A DNA stretch of 7,999 nucleotides from Eubacteriales bacterium (GTDB lineage Bacteria > Bacillota_A > Clostridia > Christensenellales > Aristaeellaceae): contig JAQUXV010000111.1 of the NCBI GenBank assembly GCA_028692205.1, positions 1-7,999 of the forward strand. Direction: 5' to 3'. The notes beneath the pieces were generated by a model. It ran no database searches. It worked only from the letters and a program-made list of their open reading frames with translations, and was not told the DNA's origin. Position numbers and translations under genes: made by a program. Positions 1 to 4,879 of the stretch are shown piece by piece (within the stretch, counting starts at the first letter, position 1; each line of letters begins with the position of its first letter).

Positions 1-704
1 TTTTTACCGGCAACAACGATTTTATCAAAGCGCTCTTGTTTACCGGCAAGTACGCTTTCTTCTTTATCGTATTCAGCAACGTGCTGGCGCTGGCGCTGGC
101 GGTTGCGCTGACCCGTAAGTTCAAGGCCGCCAATTTCCTGCGCGGCATGTTCTTTCTGCCTTATATCATGAGCATGACCATCGTCGGCTTCATCTGGAAA
201 TTCATCTTCTCGCAGGGCTTTGAAAAACTCTACGAGGTCACTGGCTGGGGGGTGTGGAACCTGAGCTGGCTTGGCGATGCTTCGCTGGCCGGCTGGTCGG
301 TCATCATCGTGGGCGTGTGGCAGTCGCTCGGCTTCTATATCGTACTGTACATCGCCGGGCTTCAGGCCGTGCCGACCGATGTGCTGGAAGCCGCCAGCAT
401 CGACGGCGCCAACGCCCGGCAGCGGTTCTTCAAAGTCGTGCTCCCGCTGCTCGGCCCTTCCATCACCACGTGCATGTTTATGTCGCTCACCAACTCGCTG
501 AAAGTTTTCGACATTATTCTGGCCCTCACCAAGGGTGGCCCCGGCGGCGCCACCTACAGCGCCACGCTGGAGATCTACCGTGAGGCGTTCCAGAACAACC
601 ATTACGGGCTTGGTTCCGCCAAAGCCATCGTGTTCTTTGTGATCGTGCTGATCCTGACGCAGTTCGTATTGAAGATTTTTGAACGTCGGGAGGTGGATTT
701 ATGA
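1..704 (+). CDS. Carbohydrate ABC transporter permease, MalF/UgpA type (5' end outside window)
   Basis: This is an inner-membrane permease subunit of a binding-protein-dependent sugar importer of the CUT1 class. The frame is open from the first bases (it reads FTGNNDFIKALLFTGK), so the start codon lies upstream. About 233 residues are visible of a usual ~290-300, so roughly 50-60 N-terminal residues with the first membrane segment are missing. A TTG at 36 lies inside the conserved early region and is unlikely to be the true start. Several hydrophobic membrane segments are visible. The cytoplasmic EAA loop that docks on the ATPase lies at 387-452 (EAASIDGA, followed by a conserved LPLL). The C-terminus ERREVDL is typical of the family. 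The stop overlaps the next permease start (ATGA), showing translational coupling. The binding protein would be expected just upstream. The sugar cannot be deduced. Confidence 0.93.
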   Translation, partial: FTGNNDFIKALLFTGKYAFFFIVFSNVLALALAVALTRKFKAANFLRGMFFLPYIMSMTIVGFIWKFIFSQGFEKLYEVTGWGVWNLSWLGDASLAGWSVIIVGVWQSLGFYIVLYIAGLQAVPTDVLEAASIDGANARQRFFKVVLPLLGPSITTCMFMSLTNSLKVFDIILALTKGGPGGATYSATLEIYREAFQNNHYGLGSAKAIVFFVIVLILTQFVLKIFERREVDL

Positions 705-1567
705 CCGCCGTTACCGTAGACCGCCGTCAAAACACGGTTCGCCACAAGCGCGTGCGCCGCGTTCTGCTGATTACGCTGATCTCTCTGCTTGCCGTACTAT
801 ACATCTATCCGGCGCTGCTGATGCTGATCAACTCCTTCAAGCCGTTCAAGGAAGTGCTGCTGAACGTTCTCGCGCTGCCGCAGCGCCTCGCCGTGGAGAA
901 CTACACCTACGTGATCGAAAAGATGGAGTATTTCCGGCTGTTCGGCAACAACGTCGTTATCACCGTGATCGGCATCGTGGGGATTGTCGCGTTCTCATCC
1001 ATGGCCGCGTACATTCTCGACCGGCGGAAAACCCGCGCCACCAAGCTTTTGCACACGCTGATCATCACGCCCATGCTGATCCCCTTCCAGACTATCATGA
1101 TTACGTTGCTGAAAGCCATGAGCACCCTCGGCCTCTCCGGCAGCACGTGGGGCCTCGGCATCCAGTATTGGGGGTTCGGCGTTCCGATGGCGACTTTCAT
1201 CTACTTCAATTTTATGAAGACCGTCCCCTCGGAGATTGATGAAAGCGCGACCATCGACGGCGCAACCACCTTCGTTACCTTCCGGCGCATCATTTTCCCG
1301 CTGCTCAAGCCCGTTACCGCCACCGTGGTGGTGCTGGACGTGATGTGGATCTGGAACGATTTTCTGCTTCCGTTATTGATGGTGAACGGTTCGCCGAAAA
1401 CCAAAACGCTGGTGCTGGCGGCCTATAACTTCGTCGGTCAGCTGAACACCAAGTGGCATTACGCGCTGGCCGCCATGGTGCTGGCTATTCTGCCCTCGGT
1501 TGCTTTCTTCATCCTTTTACAGAAATACATTGTGGAAGGCGTTGTGGCCGGTTCCATCAAAGGATAA
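701..1567 (+). CDS. Carbohydrate ABC transporter permease, MalG/UgpE/AraQ type
   Basis: This is the second permease of the same CUT1 sugar importer, 288 aa, a normal family length. The ATG at 701 overlaps the previous stop and is preceded by GGGAGGTGG at about 686-694. Hydrophobic segments lie near residues 21-43, 84-105, 118-138, 152-172, 206-228 and 257-277, giving six membrane spans. The EAA loop is at about residues 180-203 and reads ESATIDGA, so the second position is Ser instead of Ala, followed by IIFPLLKP. The C-terminus (KYIVEGVVAGSIKG) is the usual ending of MalG/AraQ-type proteins. It would pair with the upstream permease, an external solute-binding protein and a shared MsmK/UgpC-type ATPase, none of which is visible here. 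A stem-loop follows 16 bp after the stop, so this is probably the last gene of the operon. Confidence 0.95.
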   Translation: MTAVTVDRRQNTVRHKRVRRVLLITLISLLAVLYIYPALLMLINSFKPFKEVLLNVLALPQRLAVENYTYVIEKMEYFRLFGNNVVITVIGIVGIVAFSSMAAYILDRRKTRATKLLHTLIITPMLIPFQTIMITLLKAMSTLGLSGSTWGLGIQYWGFGVPMATFIYFNFMKTVPSEIDESATIDGATTFVTFRRIIFPLLKPVTATVVVLDVMWIWNDFLLPLLMVNGSPKTKTLVLAAYNFVGQLNTKWHYALAAMVLAILPSVAFFILLQKYIVEGVVAGSIKG

Positions 1568-1583
1568 TTTATCGAATATCAAC

Positions 1584-1619
1584 GGGTTGAGAGTTTTCCA
1601 TTCAGGCAACTCTCAACCC
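1584..1619. terminator. Stem-loop after the transporter operon; possible terminator or 3'-end stabiliser
   Basis: A perfect 12-bp inverted repeat (GGGTTGAGAGTT and AACTCTCAACCC) surrounds a 12-nt loop, starting 16 bp after the permease stop. No T-run follows in either direction, so it is not a classical Rho-independent terminator. It may still block or stabilise the 3' end of the operon transcript. It also lies about where a fourth palindrome of the neighbouring repeat array would be expected, and its inner arms resemble that palindrome (see findings). Confidence 0.5.
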
Positions 1620-1793
1620 ATTTACAAACCTCTAGCAAGCTCAGCCTGCCCAAAAAGGTTCAGATGCGCTAAACCAAGCCGCACACGGGCGGGAGCATAC
1701 ACGGACGTACGTAACCGCCCGTTGCGGCGCAGGCAACAAAGCGAATGGGTCTTTGCAGTATGCCGACGAGGGTTTCCCGAATGGGAAACCCTC
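1620..1793. repeat. Repeat unit 1 (diverged)
   Basis: This is the most diverged copy. By eye it differs from unit 2 at about 17 of roughly 158 positions between the short palindrome and the terminal palindrome (about 89% identity), and it has lost about 10 bp near its left end. All bases of the long hairpin stem (1678-1692 with 1715-1728) are nevertheless unchanged. The terminal palindrome (1768-1793) is perfect. Confidence 0.85.
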
Positions 1794-1981
1794 AGTCTGT
1801 TGAAAAACCCCATGCAAGTACGCAAGCTCAGCTTGCTCAAAAAGGTTCAAATGCACGAAGTCGAGCCGCACACGGGCGGGAGCGTACACGGACGTACATG
1901 ACCGCCCGTTGCGGCGCAAGCGACAAAGCAGATGGGTCTTTTGCAGTATGCCGACGAGGGTTTTCCGAATGGGAAACCCTC
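1794..1981. repeat. Repeat unit 2
   Basis: A 188-bp unit. The long hairpin spans 1865-1915: GCCGCA, a bulged C, ACGGGCGG, a 22-nt loop containing a second GTAC/GTAC pairing, then CCGCCCGT and TGCGGC. The terminal palindrome (1956-1981) has one C-to-T change in its left arm that would still pair as G-U in RNA. Partly complementary outer arms (ATGGG..TTTT at 1932-1942, AAAAACCCCAT at 1991-2001) enclose it. Confidence 0.9.
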
Positions 1982-2168
1982 AGCCTGTTGAAAAACCCCA
2001 TGCAAGTACGCAAGCTCAGCTTGCTCAAAAAGGTTCAAATGCACGAAGTCGAGCCGCACACGGGCGGGAGCGTACACGGACGTACATGACCGCCCGTTGC
2101 GGCGCAGGCGACAAAGCAGATGGGTCTTTTCAGTATGCCGACGAGGGTTTCCCGAATGGGAAACCCTC
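1982..2168. repeat. Repeat unit 3
   Basis: A 187-bp unit almost identical to unit 2: three substitutions and one missing T by eye (about 98% identity), indicating recent duplication. The long hairpin is at 2053-2103. The terminal palindrome at 2143-2168 is perfect and is the right edge of the array. The outer right arm AAAAACCCCAT found after units 1 and 2 is absent here. Confidence 0.9.
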
Positions 2169-2201
2169 GCTTTCACTGTTATTTCCGGTTGTTTACCAAG
2201 C

Positions 2202-2230
2202 TTGAAAATCGCCCGCGCCCATGCTATGCT
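2202..2230 (+). promoter_or_regulatory. Promoter of the exported-protein gene
   Basis: TTGAAA (2202-2207) and TATGCT (2225-2230) are separated by exactly 17 bp, and TGC directly before the -10 box makes an extended -10. The predicted transcript start near 2237 leaves a leader of about 20 nt that holds the ribosome binding site AAGGAGGT (2245-2252). The promoter lies just after the repeat array, so the gene does not depend on read-through from the transporter operon. Confidence 0.7.
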
Positions 2231-2257
2231 ATGCGTATTCCGGCAAGGAGGTATCCT

Positions 2258-2875
2258 ATGAAACGGATCACCGCGCTTACGCTCATCCTTGTGCTGCTTC
2301 TGCCCGCTTGCGCTCTGGCGCTGAACGGCCAGAGTTACGACACCTTTGCGGCGTATTATCAGGAAGATGTTACCTTTATCAACGATAACGACAGCCGTCA
2401 CCTGCTGCCCCTGGTGCTTTCCCAGCGCAGCGGCGGTGCGGGCGACAGCCATACGTATTACGATCTGTACGGCGATGTGCTTACCGTCAATCTGGCTGTG
2501 GACATCACAGGCGTTATCGAAACCTGTGATATTCAGCTTACCGCGCCCCCCAGCATGGCCTACGGGGACACCGCATACAACGATTTTGCCATTTCCGGCT
2601 ATCACAGCTACGCGTTTTTAATGGCCATGGATGCCGACCGGGACCCCGCCGCACGCTACGCGCTCGTAACCGATGTGGTTCGTGGTATGCGGGAGAACAA
2701 CGGCGGTTACATCCGTACGGTAGGCGACTACACGCTTACCTGTACGCGCAACGGCAATACCGCCATCCTGAATTTCAGCAACGACGGCCTGACCGGCGAA
2801 ACACAGGACCCGTCGGTAACGCCTTCGCCCGTACCGGACGACGACAACGACGAGACGGGCGGCTATATCGGCTGA
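2258..2875 (+). CDS. Exported protein of unknown function with acidic Pro/Asp-rich tail
   Basis: A 205-aa protein that I do not recognise. The ATG at 2258 follows AAGGAGGT with a 5-nt gap, and a signal peptide begins there (MKRITALTLILVLLLPACALA). Cleavage after ALA at residue 21 is likely. LPAC with Cys18 resembles a lipobox, but Pro at -2 is unusual, so secretion by signal peptidase I seems more likely than lipoprotein anchoring. The mature part (about residues 22-175) is polar, with alternating strand-like stretches and many Asp, Tyr and Thr residues. The last ~27 residues form a low-complexity tail with PSVTPSPVP followed by an Asp/Glu cluster (DDDNDE), like an unstructured linker or wall-proximal tail. 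There is no sorting motif and no membrane anchor. It has its own promoter and its stop abuts the stop of the convergent yqeY-like gene. Function cannot be assigned. Confidence 0.8.
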   Translation: MKRITALTLILVLLLPACALALNGQSYDTFAAYYQEDVTFINDNDSRHLLPLVLSQRSGGAGDSHTYYDLYGDVLTVNLAVDITGVIETCDIQLTAPPSMAYGDTAYNDFAISGYHSYAFLMAMDADRDPAARYALVTDVVRGMRENNGGYIRTVGDYTLTCTRNGNTAILNFSNDGLTGETQDPSVTPSPVPDDDNDETGGYIG

Positions 2876-3319
2876 TTATTTCAGCAATTCGCCCACAAGC
2901 TGGTTCACCAGCTTGCCGTCCGCTTTGCCCTGCAGCCTCGGCATCAGCGTTTTCATCAGCTTGCCTTTGTCCTGCGCGGTCAGGTTGCCGCCCAGTTCCG
3001 CCGCGGCTTCGCCGATCACCTTGCGGATTTCGGCCTCGTCCATACGCGCGGGGGCAAATTCGCTCCATATCCTGATGCGCAGTTTGCTTTCCTCAACAAT
3101 CGCGGTACGGTCCGGCGGCGTGGTATCCAGCGTTTCCTGCGCTTCTTTGATTTCTTTGTAGACCACGGCGTTTTCCTCGTCCTCGGTCAGATCGGCGCGT
3201 TTGTCGATCCATTTGGCCTTCAGCGCCGACAACAGCAGGCTCAGCGCGTCTTTACGGGGCTTGTCCCCCGCTTTCAGGGCGTCCATCATGGCTTTGCGTA
3301 CGATATCGATTTTACTCAC
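2876..3319 (-). CDS. yqeY: YqeY family protein (GatB/YqeY domain)
   Basis: A 147-aa cytosolic protein, matching the ~148 aa of YqeY proteins. The family resembles the C-terminal tRNA-binding part of the GatB subunit of Glu/Asp-tRNA amidotransferase, but its own function is not settled. The helical N-terminal half has the usual layout (MDALKAGDKPRKDALSLLL, then ALKAKWIDKR). The C-terminal hallmark is present at about residues 118-146 (DKGKLMKTLMPRL, then GKADGKLVNQLVGELL). The start is GTG at 3317-3319, preceded by GGAAGG with an 11-nt gap, which is rather long. It lies 49 bp downstream of the macrodomain gene on the same strand with no clear terminator between, so the two are probably co-transcribed. 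It often follows rpsU in other Bacillota, which is not the case here. Its stop codon directly adjoins the stop of the convergent exported-protein gene. Confidence 0.9.
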   Translation of the reverse strand: MSKIDIVRKAMMDALKAGDKPRKDALSLLLSALKAKWIDKRADLTEDEENAVVYKEIKEAQETLDTTPPDRTAIVEESKLRIRIWSEFAPARMDEAEIRKVIGEAAAELGGNLTAQDKGKLMKTLMPRLQGKADGKLVNQLVGELLK

Positions 3320-3368
3320 GGAAAAATCATCCTTCCAACTATATTTACCGGTGATCCGCGGTTTTTGG

Positions 3369-3833
3369 CTACGGATAAAGGGCGAGCGTCACATCCAGCT
3401 CCGGCGCTTTCAGCAGGAAAGCGTTCACGGTTTGCTCCGCCACCGCCAACGCCTGTTCGCGCGGATAGCCGAAGATACCGGCGGAGATTAACGGAAACGC
3501 TACGGAACGAAGGCCGTTTTCCACCGCCACTTCCAGCGAGCGCCGGTAGCAGGACGCGAGCAGCGCTTCTTCCCCATGGTTTCCATCGCGCCACATCGGC
3601 CCGACCGTATGGATGATAAAGCGCGCGGGCAGCCGGAAACCCGGAGTAATCACCGCGTCGCCCGTGGCGCAGCCGCCGATGGCGTTACATGCCGCCTGCA
3701 GCTCGGCCCGGCCCGCCGCGGCGAAAATCGCGCCGCACACGCCTCCGCCCGCCTGCAGGGCGGGATTTGCCGCATTGGCAATCGCATCCACACGCAGGGT
3801 GGTAATATCCGCATGCTTTATTTGAAACGGCAT
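3369..3833 (-). CDS. Macrodomain protein (ADP-ribose / O-acetyl-ADP-ribose-binding, YmdB/MacroD-like)
   Basis: A stand-alone macrodomain of 154 aa, slightly shorter than the usual ~170. Macrodomains bind ADP-ribose, and many remove it from proteins or deacetylate O-acetyl-ADP-ribose. Family motifs in order: ADIT (8-11), VDAIANAAN (15-23), [13 protein letters not shown] (29-41), GDAVITPG (58-65), IIHTVGP (73-79) and [12 protein letters not shown] (113-124), the phosphate-binding loop. In MacroD/YmdB hydrolases the second glycine-rich motif reads GGGVDGAIH, with Asp acting in catalysis. Here Asp is replaced by Cys33 and His by Phe37, so activity may differ or be limited to binding. The ATG start has GGAGG (3843-3847) 9 nt upstream and a good promoter. 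It is first of a two-gene unit with yqeY and divergent from the glycosylase gene. Confidence 0.92.
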   Translation of the reverse strand: MPFQIKHADITTLRVDAIANAANPALQAGGGVCGAIFAAAGRAELQAACNAIGGCATGDAVITPGFRLPARFIIHTVGPMWRDGNHGEEALLASCYRRSLEVAVENGLRSVAFPLISAGIFGYPREQALAVAEQTVNAFLLKAPELDVTLALYP

Positions 3834-3857
3834 TTTCCATCGCCTCCGTTACCGCTA

Positions 3858-3886
3858 ATGATAGCGTTTTGCGCGGCGTTCGTCAA
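3858..3886 (-). promoter_or_regulatory. Promoter of the macrodomain-yqeY unit
   Basis: On the minus strand TTGACG (3881-3886) and TATCAT (3858-3863) are separated by exactly 17 bp. Transcription would start near 3851, leaving a leader of about 18 nt with GGAGG at 3843-3847. The spacing and the near-consensus boxes make this one of the best promoters in the window. Confidence 0.7.
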
Positions 3887-3911
3887 CGTTGCGCGCCGAC
3901 GGCACGCAACG
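3887..3911. promoter_or_regulatory. Inverted repeat between divergent promoters, possible operator
   Basis: CGTTGCGCGCC (3887-3897) and GGCACGCAACG (3901-3911) form an 11-bp inverted repeat with one mismatch and a 3-nt centre. It abuts the -35 box of the macrodomain promoter and would fill the spacer of a weak plus-strand promoter for the glycosylase (TTGCGC at 3889-3894, CATACT at 3912-3917, 17-bp spacing). A regulator bound here could act on both transcripts. The symmetry is directly visible; the operator role is inferred. Confidence 0.4.
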
Positions 3912-3973
3912 CATACTGCGGTTTTCCGCTCAAACATAAAAATCAGCATTATTGATTCCGGGAGGTCGTTCGT

Positions 3974-4789
3974 TTGGAAATTTCTGCGAATCATTTTGAC
4001 CCTTTTGAAATCATGGAAAGCGGGCAGTGCTTCCGCATGGTGCCCGCAGGCCCGGATATGGTGGAAACCATCGCCTTCGGCGAGCGCATCGCCATAACGG
4101 CGCTCGGCGGGGGGCGCTTTTCTTTCGATTGCAGCGAGGCGGACTTTTACCGGCTCTGGCGGGGATACTTCGATCTGGACACGGATTACGAAGCTATCCT
4201 GAACGCCGCGCCAAAGGACGACGCGTTTCTGGCGCGGGCGGTCGCCGCCTCGCATGGCCTTCGCATTCTCCGTCAGGACCCGTGGGAAACGCTGTGCTGC
4301 TTTATTTTATCCCAGCGCAAGAATATCAAGGCCATCCGCTCCTGTGTGGAGGCAATTTGCGATATGTTCGGTAAGCCGGTAGCGGGCACGGACCGCAAAG
4401 CGTTCCCCGCGCCGGAGGCGCTGGCCTGCGATGCGGAAAGCCGGATGTGCCTGTGCGGCACCGGCTACCGGGCGCCCTATCTGCTGGACGCGGCACGCAA
4501 GGTGGTTTCCGGTGAGATCGACCTTCAGGCGCTCGCCTCCCTGCCGGACGATGCGCTGTTCGCCGCGCTCACCTCCATCCACGGCGTCGGCACAAAGGTC
4601 GCGAACTGCGCGATGCTTTTCGGGTTTCGCCGCCTTTCCCGCGCACCTGTGGATGTATGGATCAAGCGCGTAATCGAGGAGGAGTACGGCGGTATATCGC
4701 CCTTCGAAGAGTACGGCGAATACGCGGGCGTCTACCAGCAGTATATGTTCATCCTCAAGCGCGACGCCGGTTCCAAAAAAGCGGTCTGA
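3974..4789 (+). CDS. ogg: 8-oxoguanine DNA glycosylase / AP lyase (OGG1 type, HhH-GPD)
   Basis: A base-excision repair enzyme that removes 8-oxoguanine opposite C and nicks the abasic site. It has 271 aa, a normal length for bacterial OGG1-type proteins. The N-terminal domain has the family signature GQCFRM (17-22). The HhH-GPD domain begins near residue 104, with ILSQRKNIKAIRSCVEAIC at 111-129 matching the strand-insertion region of OGG1. The helix-hairpin-helix HGVGTKVANC carries the predicted Schiff-base Lys208, and PVDVWIKR carries the predicted catalytic Asp227, so the enzyme should be active. The start is TTG at 3974, chosen because GGGAGGT sits 7 nt upstream and the N-terminal length fits; the next ATG (residue 14) would cut close to the GQCF motif. 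It is divergent from the macrodomain gene and convergent with adenine deaminase. Confidence 0.93.
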   Translation: MEISANHFDPFEIMESGQCFRMVPAGPDMVETIAFGERIAITALGGGRFSFDCSEADFYRLWRGYFDLDTDYEAILNAAPKDDAFLARAVAASHGLRILRQDPWETLCCFILSQRKNIKAIRSCVEAICDMFGKPVAGTDRKAFPAPEALACDAESRMCLCGTGYRAPYLLDAARKVVSGEIDLQALASLPDDALFAALTSIHGVGTKVANCAMLFGFRRLSRAPVDVWIKRVIEEEYGGISPFEEYGEYAGVYQQYMFILKRDAGSKKAV

Positions 4790-4849
4790 TGCCGCGCCGC
4801 CGGGGTGCGGCAGCCAGCATCGGCGCGCCCTACGGGCTTGGGCGTCGCC
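4790..4849. terminator. G+C-rich hairpins between convergent ogg and ade; weak terminator candidates
   Basis: Directly after the ogg stop, TGCCGC (4790-4795) can pair with GCGGCA (4807-4812). A second imperfect hairpin pairs GGCGCGCCC (4822-4830) with GGGCGTCGCC (4840-4849) around a 10-nt loop with one bulged base. Neither is followed by a T-run on either strand. In this 90-bp convergent gap they are the only candidates for ending the two transcripts. Confidence 0.3.
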
Positions 4850-4879
4850 CCATTTCCCATCTTCGGCTCGCTTGGATGC

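Larger units (their letters stand above)
1620..2168. repeat. Tandem array of three ~188-bp structured non-coding units
   Basis: Three consecutive related units fill the space between the sugar transporter and the exported-protein gene. Landmarks recur at steps of 187 and 188 bp: GCAAGCTCAG at 1635, 1822 and 2010; GCCGCACACGGGCGG at 1678, 1865 and 2053; the terminal palindrome at 1768, 1956 and 2143. Each unit has three structural parts in order: a short palindrome (GCAAGCT-C-AGCTTGC, imperfect in unit 1), a long G+C-rich hairpin of about 51 nt, and a palindrome with arms GAGGGTTTCCC and GGGAAACCCTC around a GAAT loop. Neither 187 nor 188 is a multiple of three, so no reading frame is kept from unit to unit and the open frames here are not genes. 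The array ends exactly at the last palindrome, 34 bp before the next promoter. No transposase is linked. A REP/ERIC-like intergenic repeat family is the closest general category. Confidence 0.9.

Noticed and set aside
36..38. TTG at 36 as the real start of the first permease
   Set aside because: The frame is open and family-like before it, and the protein would be far too short, so the gene starts outside the window.
1840..1870. tRNA-like T-loop (GGTTCAAATGC) in each repeat unit
   Set aside because: The flanking bases do not form a T-stem, and no acceptor, D or anticodon arms are present.
1620..2168. CRISPR array
   Set aside because: Units are ~188 bp and repeated over their whole length, without short repeats separated by unique spacers, and no cas genes are nearby.
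1500..2205. Several open frames of 60-130 codons on both strands across the repeat array
   Set aside because: The repeat period is not a multiple of three, the frames consist of repeat sequence, and none has a fitting ribosome binding site. They are by-products of the array.
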